Positions 21,050 through 33,296 of a stretch of DNA of 64,000 nucleotides are shown in pieces (position 1 is the first letter of the stretch; each line of letters starts with the position of its first letter). Origin of the DNA: Viola odorata (Eukaryota; Streptophyta; Magnoliopsida; Malpighiales; Violaceae). The position numbers and the translations under genes are program-made. The notes under the pieces were generated by a model, which ran no database searches, was not told the DNA's origin, and saw nothing but the letters and a program-made list of their open reading frames with translations. Location: the NCBI GenBank assembly GCA_963691705.1, contig OY829545.1, positions 57,328,192 through 57,392,191 on the forward strand, read 5' to 3'.

Positions 21050-22433
21050 TGATGGTTGCCGAGACCGTCAAAAATAAATAGAGTACAATTCACCATGCAC
21101 AAATATAAATTAAACTGCAGCAAGTGGTAAAAGGATCGTTCCTCAGGGATTCAGTGGACAATTTCAATTCTTTGTAATGAAATATGATGGGTGGTAAATA
21201 CCAATAAGGGTTGTTTGGATGCAATAATTAAAAAAAAGAAATAAAGAAAACAATAAACAGATAATTGAGTGTAACAAATGGAGGAAACTTCCCAGTAAGG
21301 ATTCTACCTAGCCCATGATTCACTTAGACTGATCATTGATGCAAAAGTGTTAAACACCAAACTTATAGGATGGCTATAGAGATCAGGTATTGGTCACCTA
21401 GATCTCCTCATTTCCTCCTACACAAGACTTCCAAAGAGACACTCTATTGGAAGTCCCTAATCACCCTAACAATCCTAAGAGACACTCTATAGGATTTAAT
21501 CAGGGCAATTGATAGACATAGGGAAAGACCTAATCCCCGGTCTGGGATAGAGAATCGTGTCTATCCTATAAACCAGATCTGATCCTTCTTCTAGCCGTCA
21601 CCAGCTAGTCGCCTTCGTATCCTCTTCAATAATGTAGACTCCAAAACCTTAGAGGAAGACTGTAATTACTCTAGTTCTAAGTGAAGGTGATCAAGCTTTA
21701 CTCAAAACAAGAATAAACTAGCATGTTATCAAGAAAGACAAGAATATAAGTGTGATGTGTGTGAAGTACGATTTGATCTCACAATCACATAATCATGGGC
21801 TTCGAATCCTTACTAGAAAGAAGGTGTTTAGCCTAGAATAAACATAACAATAATAAATAAATAATAAAACGCATAAACCGTAATTGAAATTGAATTAAAG
21901 AAGAAAATAGAATAAGAGTTTGAGCTGCAACAATAGCAGAACGTGAATAAGGAAGAAGACCCCCCTTTTCTTCTGCCCAGCAGCTAATTAAATAATAACC
22001 TAAGGAATCGTTCCCCAAAAATCCGTGATAAGGATAAAATAAAGTAGTTTTAAATCTCCTAAATTGAAACTAGGATTTTCACTATCAAAAGGACTTCTAG
22101 CTGGAGTTGAACTCTGCAGAAAAACCCTTCTGGAAGCAGAGCAGCTGGCGCACACGCTCAGCTCACGGCCCAGGCCCATATGTTGTATCCTCATTAATCC
22201 AGTTGACCTTGGTCAACGCCACTTCTGGCCCGCCTTATCCTAGGTCTGGGATAAGGACAACTCTCTTTTATCCAAAACAGCTCTAAAACAGGTTCTTTCA
22301 ACTCCTTTTGGATAATTCTACTTCATAACAGTAGATCTGTAGAAAAGGAGAGAAAATCTATCATTTAGCAGTATCATCATCCCAAAACAGATGTAAAAGG
22401 ATGATGAAAAGATGACATTTTAGCGTTCTATCA
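21050..22433 (-). mobile_element. 5' LTR of the Athila-like element
   Basis: Same length and nearly the same sequence as 16144-17527. It ends in element sense with CAACCATCA directly before the PBS. Confidence 0.92.
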
Positions 22434-24297
22434 GTCACCATTGAAGCAATTTTCCCGCAGGGAAAAGCTCAGAAGGAAGGTCACCAAAGAGATCCAAACC
22501 AGATCTGAGTATTCTTACTACCCGAGTGGAGAATCTGATGATGAAATTGCTTCTGAAAATACTCCAACTAAGAGATGGGCAGACTACAACTCTGAGTCCT
22601 CTGAATCCTTTGCTGCGGTGATGGCTATAGACGCTACCCCAGATGCTGAGACTCGTTTCCAAGAGATGTCCATAGCAATTGAGAATTTGACAAAGGCTAT
22701 GGCAGAGAAAGACGCCCAAATAGCTTCCCTAACAGTTAAGTTGGCAAGCTCATCAAATAATCCGAACTCTAATGGAGGCTCTTTTGGTGATGAGAATGCT
22801 GAGCGAGAACGACAACGAAAACACCATGAAGACTTCATCTTGGTGAATAATCTGAATGATAACAGTAACACCACAACACCCGTTGCAAACCTGACAGTTC
22901 AACAACTGCAGATGATTGCTGACACGATCCGTGCTCAATATGGAGGAGCTTCGCAATCCTCACTCGGTCACGCGAAGCCCTACTCAAGGCGTATAGACGA
23001 ACTGCTACTGCCTGTAGGGTATCAGCCTCCAAAGTTTCAACAATTCAAAGGGAGAGGAAACCCAAAGCAACACATCGCTCACTTCATAGAGACTTGTAAC
23101 AATGCAGGAACTTATGGAGATATGATGGTGAAACAATTCGTTCGATCGCTGAAAGGTGTGGCTTTCGAATGGTACACTGATATCAGGCCTGGGCCTATCG
23201 ACAGTTGGGATCAGTTAGAAAGAGACTTTCTAACTCATTTCTACAGCACTTGACGGATTGTCGGCCTACCAGAATTAGCTGGAACAAAACAAAGAAAAGA
23301 TGAGCCTGTTACCGAGTTCATCGAAAAGTGAAGGAACTTGGTCCTTAATTGCAAAGAAAGGATCAGTGAGTCGTCTTCGATAGACATGTGTGTCCAAGGC
23401 ATGCAATGGGGACTGCTCTACAACTTGCAGGTGAACATGCCACGCACATTCGAAGAGCTTGCAACTAGAGCTCATGATCTGGAAGTTCAGATCCAAAGGC
23501 ATGGGAGCTACTTGCCAAATGACTCTCGCGAAAAGAAGGAAGTCAAGAAGGAAGTAAGGAAAGACCCGAAGACTAGCAAAGGGAAGGAAAGTATAGTAGT
23601 CACACCTGCGAAAACATCCTTCAAAGAGATCCACAGAAAAGAAGAGGCAAAACAAGTTAAGACCGAGTACAAGCCTTTCAGAGCTCAAAGAAGGATCCTG
23701 AAGGAACTTGAAGAAAGGGAATACCCCTTCCTAGATTCGGAAGTCTCTGCCATTCTGGACCAACTTCTTGAACGAAAATTGATCGAGCTTCCACCATCAA
23801 AGTGCCCGGAAGAAGTGAACCAGACCGACAACCCCAAGTATTGCAGATATCATCGGATCATCAGTCATCCGATAGATAAATGTTTTGTCCTTAAAGACCT
23901 CATTGTTCGTTTGTATAAGGAAGGTAAAATGAAACTCATTGATGAAGATGTTGTAGATGCCAATTACATCACAACCATCACAAAGAATGATGCGAAGCAA
24001 ACTGTGATTGCATTCGGGTCATTTGATTCTATTCCCTTGTCACAAACTTTGAGTCCAATGGTACCGACAGCTGAACTACCGAAGGGGGCAGTCCCTGTAA
24101 AGTTCAGCACTGACGAAGGGATCAAGATCACATATGCTTACCCAGGGATGTCAAAAATAGGAAATCTCTATGGGCCAAGCTTGTACGAGTTGATGACTGA
24201 TGACTTAGATGTTTGGGAAACAAGCTCTGAGTCCGAAGATGAATTAATGATGGATGGTCAACCTTTAGAAGAAAAAAGAATAAGAAGGTTCTTCTAA
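22434..24297 (+). pseudogene. gag: Tat gag, main part (two in-frame TGA codons)
   Basis: Continuation of the gag frame from 16143, encoding the capsid-like and nucleocapsid-like parts that package element RNA. Visible segments are a coiled-coil-like stretch (FQEMSIAIENLTKAMAEKD), the retrotransposon-gag core (PKQHIAHFIETCNNAGTYGD, then VKQFVRSLKGVAFEWY) and a Tat-type C-Y-H-C motif (YCRYHRIISHPIDKC). TGA codons at 23251-23253 and 23329-23331 break it; the first fits a former CGA and the second a former TGG (EK*RN). The frame is otherwise open between 22439 and 24297. A gap with a frame change to 24393 separates it from the protease. Confidence 0.9.
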
Positions 24298-24392
24298 AGA
24301 GAAAGTCATCCTCGAAATGCCCTTATGGTGCCTCTACTCAAAATCAGGATGTCCAGCAAGAGGGGTGGGGTCTTCCGGGTGAACCACCAGAG

Positions 24393-25889
24393 ATGTCTCA
24401 AGAAGGAAGGGTAGTAACTCTTGAAGAGTATTTCCCAGAAGAGCAATATCATGAAGACTGTGTAGCAATCCACATGGTCAGCGTGAAGCAAGTTGAAGAG
24501 TGTAACCAGGAGGGTAACAATGTCATAAAAAGGTTGAAAGAGATTCCATCAAACGTCTCTTTAGCCGAAACCCTTAATCTCCCTTCGGAAGTCCGGATGT
24601 CACTAGTCCAAGCATTGGTAGACCCAACCAAATACAAGGAAAAATTGCTGAAAGCTGTCGATCAACCACTTGATGCCGAGTGCTTTAATGCAATTACATT
24701 AACAGATGATGATTTGCTATTGGGATCTCGTTTGCACAACAGGCCTCTTTATGTTGCAGGTTACATTCGAGAAGAAAAGGTTAGAAGAATACTTGTAGAT
24801 CAAGGGTCGACGGTCAACATTATGCCCATCCACACAATGAAGAGACTAGGAATTGCCATGTCTGAGCTTTCCAAAAGTAAGTTGGTTATCCAAGGCTTCA
24901 ATCAAAAAGGTCAAGCTGTCATTGGCGCGATTCGAGTGAAGCTAGAGATCGAAGAATTGGTGTCTATTGTTCTTTTTCATGTGATCGATGCTAGAACATC
25001 CTACCAGTTGCTCTTCGGAAGGATTTGGTTACATGAGAATGGAGTTATCCCTTCAAGTTGGCACCAATGTCTCAAATTCATTCGCAATGGAGAGGTAAAA
25101 TGCATTAAGGGAGAAACTAATCCATTCAACGAGGAAGAGTCACACTTTGCGGATGCAAAATTCTTCTCAGAAGAAAAGATTCCTTCAGAAGCCTTTCCCA
25201 TCTTCACACCACAACATGAGGAGAAGGGAGAAAGCTCATCTTCTGCAACAAGGGCAACGCCTGTATTTGTAAAGGCTTCGCTTTCCAAAACCGCCATCAC
25301 TAAGGAAGTAGAAGTCTTAAAAAGAAGTATGACTCTCCATATTCCTATGATTTCAACATTAGTTCCAGCACCATTCAAACCGGAAACTCCTCAGAAGATG
25401 AGATCTGAAGATACAAAAAGTAAAGGATCAAAAGGATGCGGTCGAGCATGGTATGGCCCAAAGGTTAAAAGACTCTTCGAGAATTCAGGGTACGGAAAAG
25501 GGGAGCCTCGCAGACTTGGCAACTTGGATGATGTCCTTTCTTGCGGAAGACCATCTACAGAAAGGCAAAGGTTCGGACTTGGTTTTCTACAAGATCCTCC
25601 AGCCAAAATCAAAGTCAAGATGGCCTCTGCAAACCCAATTATGATACAAATATACGAAGTTGACGAAGAGACCTCTAGAGAGGAGAAGCTTCCCGAATTC
25701 GGTCGTACCCAAGGAGAGGCGACAAGGGTCTCTACTTTTGAAAGGTTAGGAGACAGAGCTTCCTTAGAGCCTGAACTTCCGACACCACCACAGAAGAAGT
25801 CCGTCTTCACACGGCTAGGACCTGGTATCCCAACCCAAAAAGAAAAGTCCAAGAAGCAGAAGCAGAAGAGAAAAAGTGTTAAACGATGA
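24393..25889 (+). pseudogene. pro: Tat protease region of pol
   Basis: Aspartic protease (retropepsin) part of the polyprotein. The core VDQGSTVNIMP contains the catalytic Asp but has Q where D-S/T-G is usual. Later segments VLFHVIDARTSYQLLFGRIWLH and HQCLKFI fit the protease C-terminal half. The remaining residues to 25889 form a charged linker common in Tat pol. It ends at TGA 25887-25889, consistent with a former CGA. The downstream RT is in the same frame, so protease and RT were one frame. Confidence 0.88.
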
Positions 25890-27179
25890 TTCTTCTACAA
25901 TGCTGAACACATGAAGGTTGAGGATGCTAATTGTGCTTCTGTTGAGGAAGTATCATATGAAGATGAACTAGAGTCAGCTCCGTCAACATTTGAGGAAGGG
26001 GGGCAAGCGATAGTCGATGAATTGAAAGAAGTAAACTTAGGCACTATCGACGAGCCAAAACCAACTTTCCTAAGTGCCCTATTAAGTCCCGAAGAAACAG
26101 AAAAGGATGTTGAACTCTTGAAAGAATTCAAGGATGTGTTTGCATGGTCTTACAAAGAGATGCCTGGATTGGATCCTAAAGTTGCAGTGCATCACCTCGC
26201 AGTGAGACATGGTGTAAGACCTAACAAACAACCTCAAAGGAAGTTCCGTCCCGACCTAATTCCATCAATTGAAGCTGAAGTGAATAAACTCATCGAAGCT
26301 GGGTTTATTCGAGAGGTCAAATACCCCACTTGGATAGCTAATGTCGTGCCAGTAAAGAAAAAGAATGGCAGTATCCAAGTTTATGTAGATTTTCGCGACC
26401 TGAATAGGGCTTGTCCCAAAGATGACTTCCCTCTCCCAATCACCGAGTTGATGGTCGATACAACCACAGGTCACGAAGCTTTATCTTTCATGGATGGCTC
26501 GTCCGGATATAATCAAATTCGCATGGATCCGAAAGATGAAGAGCTTACAGCATTTAGGACACCTAAAGGCATATACTGTTATAAGGTAATGCCCTTTGGC
26601 TTGAAGAATGCTGGAGTCACTTACCAACGAGCAATGCAAAAGATTTTTTATGACATGATGCACAAAAGTGTGGAACGCTATGTTGACGATATAGTGGTCA
26701 AGACTAAAACAAAGCAGGATCACCTAGTCGACTTGAGGGTTGTGTTTGAAAGGCTTCGTCGATATCAATTAAAGATGAACCCATTGAAGTGTGCCTTTGG
26801 AGTTGCCTCTAGGAAATTCCTCGGTTTCATCGTTAGACATCGTGGTATCGAAGTTGACCAAACGAAGATCGATGCTATACTCAACATGCCCGTACCCACA
26901 AATATTCATGAGCTAAAAAGCCTGCAAGGAAGGTTAGCGTACATAAGAAGGTTTATCTCTAATTTGGCTGGACGTTGTCATCCATTCAGTAGATTGATGA
27001 AGAAGGATGTACCCTTTGAATGGGACGAAGCTTGTCACAATGCCTTCAAAAGCCTCAAAAGGTATTTGCTTCACCCGCCTGTCCTCGCAGCACCTATTCC
27101 TGAAAAACTGTTGATTCTTTACATATCCGCTCAAGAACAATCTCTGGGAGCGGTAAAGAAAATGCACTTTATTACTTGA
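25890..27179 (+). pseudogene. pol: Tat reverse transcriptase and first RNase H
   Basis: RNA-directed DNA polymerase in frame with the protease. Motifs in order are RKFRPDLI, ANVVPVKKKNGS, VDFRDLNRACPKDDFPLP, FMDGSSGYNQI, FRTPKGIYCYKVMPFGLKNA, and the catalytic YVDDIVVK near 26677, then FLGFIV and the RNase H approach PFEWDEACHNAF. The residues of the polymerase triad (one D in the FMDG motif, two in YVDD) are present. The frame ends at 27179 by a frameshift near 27165. After it, frame-shifted residues LYYLSRTLVGAEQ and FAARKLRHYMLSH continue the first RNase H. Confidence 0.95.
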
Positions 27180-28269
27180 GTAGGACACTCGTGGGAGCTG
27201 AACAAAGAAACTCTCCAATCGAGAAGATTTGCTTAGCTTTGATCTTTGCTGCTAGAAAGTTGAGGCATTACATGCTCTCGCATAGCATTCATTTGATATC
27301 AAAGGCGGATCCCTCAAGTACCTAATGTCTAGACCAATTCTCTCAGGAAGGTTGGCGAAATGGGCACTATTACTCCTAGAGTTTGAGATAGCGTTTGTAC
27401 CTCAAAAGGCCACAAAAGGACAAGCTTTAGCGGACTTCTTAACATATCACCCAATTCCGGCGGAATGGGAACTTTCTGAGGATTTACCAGATGAAGAGGT
27501 TTTCTTCGCAGATCTCATGCCATCATGGAAACTTTTCTTCGATGGCGCAGCCAGAAACTACGGCGCGGGAGCTGGGGTAGTATTTGTTACACCCCACAAT
27601 GAGGTGTTGACATTCTCTTTCACCTTGACAGAAAATTGCTCTAATAAAGTCGCAGAGTATCAAGCTTTGTTGATCGGTTTGGAGATGTCATTGGAAATAG
27701 AGATCAGCCAACTAGAGGTATACGGTGATTCAAAGTTGATTATAAATCAACTATTGTCTGAATATGAAGTTCGTAAGGAAGACTTAGTGCCATATCATCA
27801 GTATGCGATGAATTTATTGGAGAGGTTTGATTCTGTAAGTCTCAAATTTGTTCTAAGAAATGAAAATAGACAAGGAGACGCTTTGGCCAACCTTGCTGCT
27901 GTTTTGGCTGTGACTGAAGGAGATAACATCCCTGTATCAGTTCCTCAGCGCTGGGTCATTCCCCCTTTAGTTCCCCAAGATGAGGAGGAAGTAAACGACA
28001 TCACTGTGGTCGAAGAAGAAAATGAAGATTGGAGGCAGTCGCTCATTAACTTCTTTCAGCATGGGAAGTTGCCTGATGATCCTCGTCACAAGACTGAAAT
28101 AAAAAGGCGAGCTCCTCGGTTTATATATTTCAAGGAAACATTATATCGTCGTTCATTTGATGGAGTGTTCCTTAGATGTCTGGGAAGAGAAGAATCAGTC
28201 CAAGCCTTACAAGAGGCTCATAGTGGAGTTTGCAGTGCTCATCAGTCAGGTCCCAAGTTGCACTATTAG
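27180..28269 (+). pseudogene. pol: Tat RNase H remainder and archaeal-type RNase H
   Basis: After the frameshift the sequence continues in another frame. It shows the end of the first RNase H (MSRPILSGRLAKWALLLLEF) and then a second, archaeal-like RNase H with its acidic residues in WKLFFDGAA, KVAEYQALL, VYGDSKLI and RQGDALANLAA. The dual RNase H marks the Tat clade. The H-H half of the integrase zinc finger (EAHSGVCSAH) follows. The TAG at 28267-28269 fits a former TGG (YWPTM in the family). Confidence 0.9.
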
Positions 28270-29254
28270 CCAACTATGGTACAAGATTGCATGGAATACG
28301 CAAGGAAATGTGAAGCCTATCAGGTGCATACAAATTACATTCATCAACCTCCGGAGCCTTTGCACCCCACTGTGGCATCATGGCCCTTTGAAGCTTGGGG
28401 ATTGGACGTGGTAGGACCTATCACTCCGAAATCATCTGCTGGTCACTCTTACGTTCTTGTTGCAACTGACTACTTCTCCAAATGGGTCGAGGCTATCCCT
28501 CTAAAAGAAGTTAAAAAGGAAACGGTGGTGGATTTCATTCGTACTCACATCATTTATCGGTATGGAGTACCTCGGTATATCGTCACTGATAATAGAAAAC
28601 CCTTCTACAATGCTCATATGGACAGACTATACGAACAGTTTGGATTCATCCAAAGAAACTCTTCCATGTATAACCCGACAGCGAATGGTTTAGCTGAAGC
28701 CTTTAATAAGACTCTTTGTAACTTACTGAAGAGGGTTGTCTCCAAGACCAAGAAAGATTGGCATGAAAGAGTTGGAGAAGCTTTGTGGGCTTACCGCACG
28801 ACTTTTCGAACTCCGACTCAGGCAACTCCTTACGCTCTCATGTATGGAGTGGAAGCAGTCCTTCCTCTCGAATGTCAAATTCCATCACTAAGAATAGCCA
28901 ATCAAGAAGGATTGACCAATGAAGAGCAGACTAAGTTGAGACTGCAGGAACTAGAAGCCTTGGATGAAAAAAAGGCTCGAAGCTCAAAACCGCTTGGAAT
29001 GCTATCAAGCTCGCATGGCCCGAGCTTTCAACAAAAAGGTTCAGTTGAGATCCTTCCAAATAGGAGACTTGGTGCTTGCAGTCCGTCGCCCCATTGTGAT
29101 CACAAGAAAGGTGACAGGAAAGTTTCAACAGAAATGGGATGGGGCATATGTTGTGCAAGAGGTCTATACAAATGGCGCATACAAGATTGTAGACAAGGAT
29201 GGACTACGCATCAGACCCATCAACGGAAAGTTTTTGAAATGCTTCTATGCTTAA
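28270..29254 (+). pseudogene. pol: Tat integrase
   Basis: DDE-type integrase that joins element cDNA to the host genome. The three catalytic acids are present: D in WGLDVVGP, D in VTDNRKPF (the family usually has G in place of R) and E in GLAEAFNKT. The zinc-finger part is damaged; the C-x2-C pair reads CEAY and the preceding segment is shortened. A frameshift near 28950 separates the core from the C-terminal domain (28964-29254; FQIGDLVLAVRRP, KWDGAYVVQEVY). It probably no longer functions. Confidence 0.93.
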
Positions 29255-29625
29255 AACCATTGTAATGCTCCTAGCTGCAAGAGGATAAACTGCAAAGCCA
29301 AAAAAAAAAAAAAATTGAACTACGTTATGACTTGATCCTTCTTCTTTGAGGATACGTAGGCAACTTGACACATTTCAAGTACAGTCACATGAAAAAAAAA
29401 TTCACAACACTCCTGGCCCGCAAGAGTATAAAACTGTGTACGGCTAAATAAATGAACAAAATAAATATGTTCGCGGAACTGATCAGTCAAGGAAAAGTAA
29501 AAGTTCTTTGTCACGATTGGATGAATCATCGTCATATCAGTTCAAGCAAAATGGAATGAGAAAAGACAAGGAAAGCATTCATCCCACGCACGGGAAAAAT
29601 ATACACTGAAACATAAAAAGAGAGG
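29255..29625. other. Spacer between pol and the antisense gene
   Basis: About 370 bp between convergent frames, with an A-run near 29300. No ORF of note; probably holds the 3' ends of both transcripts. Confidence 0.6.
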
Positions 29626-32600
29626 CTATATCAAGGCTGCCACTATGTCTTCCGAATCTGCCAGTTGAAGGAAAATACGCTTGAGTTCTTCTCGCTCACA
29701 GTCAATAACTTCAATTTCAGCCATAGAGATGGTCTCATTTCTCTTCCATTCTTTCTGTTCTGAAGAGAGCTTCTGAATGTTCTCATTAGTATTTTGGAGG
29801 TCGTCTCGCAACATGTCAATCTTGGAGGCTAACCTGCCCTTCTCCTCTTGCAACTGGTTGATCTTTAAGTCAAGGGATTCCATTTCTGTTTCTGAGGTCG
29901 TTAAACAATCCTGAAGGGAAGAACTCCGTATCTGCGAGGCATTGAGCTTTGACTTTGACCTATCGATTTGCCCAGGTGAAGGGATACGACTCATTTCTTT
30001 CTCTCTCTTTGTGAGGTAAAAGTCAACTCGAGTCAGAAGATCCCCAACCTTCAGCTTCAACGGAGCAGCGTCGGACATAAATACATCTTTGATCACATCC
30101 TCAAGGACAGAAGACTTCCTTTCCCACCAAGCCTTCAAGTTCGAAAAGCCACCGCTAAGAGCAATTTCAAACTCTCTTTTTAGATAACCAGAAAGCCCAC
30201 GAACAACAGAGGATCTGCATAAAGCGAGTGTCTCAGAACTAACAGGAAGACCAGGACAAACAGATTTGGTAGGCATTGGCTTTTGAACAATCATAGCCGA
30301 TTGACGTAAGCTAGAATGATGAGCGGAAGAAGCAACAACATTTGTAGCTCTGGTAATTGGGGACTCCTTTGTCTTCGATGAGTCTACCTCTTCTTCATCT
30401 ATAGGAATAACTCCTCCATCTATGGTACTGGGGAAATCGATGTTGTCCAAATCAGTCATGAGAACGTCGACATTATCTTCGCCGAAGCTATCCAATGCTT
30501 CAATCATGTCTTGATCCACATCTAACCATGACGGGAAAAAAAACATCATTTGCAAATACACAAATCTCAAGAAACACTGGAAGAAAATAAACATAAATGA
30601 GAAGCTAAAGCAAGTGGAGAATAAGTGGACGGATACCTATGTCCTCAGCTACGAGGGGTACCCCGCAGTCTTTAGCAGGCTCGTGGTTCTTCTGAGGAGT
30701 ACTCTTCTTAGATAACACTATCTTTAAAGATCTTCCAGGTGAAGCCCCAACATTATTTCGGCTGCTTTTCCTCGCGAGAGCATCCTGTGAAAAGGCAAGT
30801 GAGATCAGTGATGAAGATTTAAAAGGGGAAAGATTAAAAAAATGAATGGTGACATACCTAATTCTCATTATCTTCATCATTGTCGTGCAAGACCTCCTCA
30901 CTGCGAGACTTACAAGCAATGAGTTTTATCCTCTTCTGACTCGAAACATCGCCAAGAGAAGACGCGACGATCATACTAGAAATAGGTCTTTTCAAAGGAA
31001 CATGCTCTGTCGTTTCAAACGTGTTGTTCCTCAAGACCTTCGACGTAGACGCTTCTCTTTCTTGACGATCTCTCCTTGACTTGGAGCCATCATCCTTCGG
31101 GATATCTTTTGAAGAAGCCCTCCCCTTGGATCCGCTACCACTCTTGGACAATCTTTCAGCCAAAGGAAAAAGCTCGTAGTCGGAACTTTCACTAGACTGC
31201 AACAATATAGCAGAGATGTTATATAAAATAGTAGCTGACCCTCCAACCCACCATGATACGTAGGTATCAGAACGCTCGACCTGAATGTTGGAGCTAGGTA
31301 GTGGAATGTTGAAAGACGCGCCGCTGCAGACTTTTGTCAAAGACAACCAGTAGGAAAAATGTGCATGAGAGTTAAGTTTGTCTTTAGATAAGGCTATAGA
31401 TCCCGGAAGGCTCTGTCTATACCCTTGCTGTCTTGCAAAACGATGAGGGTAATACCATTCCAAAGTCTGAATCGTCCCATTTAAACGAGAAAGTCTCCCT
31501 GGACAAATACTCACCATAGATTCAAGAAATTCATCCGAAAGTGTCCCATCATCTTTATACATACCAGGAGGTGAAGGAAGATGGACAGGGGTCCAACAAA
31601 AATTGGCAACGTTTCGAATGAGTTCTCCCCCTTCGACGAACCCAACTTCCCATGGGAAATAAGCATTTGCTGAACCTCCGTATCTGCGAATGATGGGTCG
31701 CCCATACCTATTGTTGACATGCGAGTATATACCTTGCGTAAAATAGGTAGCCGCCCAAGCATAAAGAAAATGACCCGGGAAGAAAGCACGGACTGATCCA
31801 AGCTCTCCTTTATCATTTACATTAGCAGTTTGACTCAATCCTCTGTAAATCGTGGCAAGTATGGGAGGGACCAGACTATAGGAGACACCATGGGCCATCT
31901 TGGAAGCAATCATAAATGTCGCTGGACGGATATTAGGCTCGCTGCAAGGGAAGATAAAGCGACACAACCAGAGAGATAAGTATGCTGCAATCTCTACTGA
32001 AACCCCTTCGAGTGAAGAAATGTCTAATGCTCCTAAAGTATCCCGCGGAAGATCTCCGTGAGTGTCATTTGGAACAGGGAACCTAGAAGGTCTCCGAAGA
32101 ACGACCTTTCTAGTATATTTCCCATTCCTTATCAATGGTTGTTGTTGCAACATCTTCTTGTAATCACCAAACTATTGAGGGTTGCCAACAAGTGGTCGGT
32201 CGCTCCTCTTGAGCCAGAACGAGAGCCATTCTGCATGAGAAATGAGATCCGTATTGTTGATTTCAGCCAAGGTCTTGAAGGCTTTGAACAAATACGCACA
32301 ACACCGAGAGACATCACTATTATCGGACAATTCACGAAGAGTAGGGATTGTTTCTTCATAGTAAGTTCCAAGAATCGGAAGTCCAGTAATCTCCCTCATA
32401 TCCCATAGTGATATGCCGACTTCTCCCCATCTGGTCACAAAGGTGTTGATAGAAGGACACCATATCTCGCATAGAGCTCTATAAATGGAAGCCGGACGTT
32501 GGTAGTCAAACACTGCAGCACCAACTGCTTGTGAAAGTTCCTGAAACCCTTTGGTCCTAAGACGCCTCTGAATCCGAAGCGGCCACTCCTAAAAGCCCTG

Positions 32601-33296
32601 AAGATAAGAGGCCTCTCCTCGTGCAATAAGTGATGATCCCCACCTACAACGCTTCGCTTTGATCCTTTCAGCGATCTCCGGATGAGGAGTGTAGTCTTCA
32701 GTACCACAAAAGGAAGGGACGGGCAAAGTGTGGCGAAATCTTGAACTTCCAACATCTATTGGGTCAGAAGCAGTCCTTAAAAAGGATTGATCTAGACCCT
32801 CGATGAGGTTGACATCGGAGTTGGCGGGGAGAAATCTTGAACTTCCAACATCAATTGGGTCAGAAGCAGTCCTTAAAAAGGATTGATCTAGACCCTCGAT
32901 GAGGTTGACATCGGAGTTGGCGGGGCGAAATCTTGAACTTCCAACATCGATTGGGTCAGAAGCAGTTCTTAAAAAGGACTGATCTCGACCCTCGATGAGG
33001 TTTACATAGGAGTTGGCGAGGCGAAATCTTGAATTTCCAACATCAAATGGGTCAGAAGCAGTACTTAAAAAGGATTGATCTAGACCCTCGATGAGGTTTA
33101 CATTGGAATCTCTCGTTGACTGACTCACTATGGCAAGCTTCAGCACTCCTTTCCCTCTGGATTGCGAACGATGCTTCACTTCAGTTCCCGGAAAATAAAG
33201 AAACCGTCCTTTTTGCCCTTGGCCCGAGCTCTCGCCAATCCAGCTCATATCAAGAGGTTGCAATGGGGCACCACCAACGGATCGTGACGAAGTCAT
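29626..33296 (-). pseudogene. Antisense gene with plant-mobile-domain-like sequence, three exons, inside the Tat element
   Basis: Exons are 30858-33296, 30637-30784 and 29626-30521. Introns (73 and 115 bp) have GT/AG ends and the phases join, giving 1,161 codons including the stop. Order: a start at MTSSRSVGG; four copies of a 32-residue repeat; a mobile-domain-like core (EWPLRIQRR, FVTRWGEVGISLWDMREITGLP, FPGHFLYAWAATYF); a basic Ser/Lys/Arg-rich part; and a coiled coil at the C-terminus (LKINQLQEEKGRLASKIDMLRDDL). Three in-frame TAG codons (32589, 32172, 30858) break it, the last next to the first donor. Antisense ORFs downstream of pol are known in Tat/Retand elements. The function is unknown. 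The domain call is by eye. Confidence 0.82.
32737..33120 (-). repeat. 96-bp tandem repeat coding for a 32-residue unit, four copies
   Basis: Copies lie 96 bp apart (anchors near 32741, 32837, 32933 and 33029). The unit contains NLIEGLDQSF, TASDPIDVGSSRF and ends in SDV. The period is a multiple of three, so the frame is kept. It lies in the N-terminal part of the antisense gene. Confidence 0.9.

Larger units (their letters stand above)
16144..22433 (-). mobile_element. Athila-like non-autonomous LTR retrotransposon (6,290 bp) nested in the Tat gag
   Basis: LTRs of equal length (1,384 bp each) at 16144-17527 and 21050-22433 are flanked by perfect GTCAC duplications (16139-16143, 22434-22438). 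The element reads on the minus strand: 5' LTR at the right, a PBS matching tRNA-Asp at 21027-21044, one intact ORF (20829-19072), a polypurine tract next to 17528, and the 3' LTR at the left. The capsid part of gag, RT, RNase H and integrase are absent, so it depends on enzymes from elsewhere. LTRs differ at about 15-17 sites by eye (about 1.1%), fewer than the host element LTRs, so it is younger. Confidence 0.93.
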
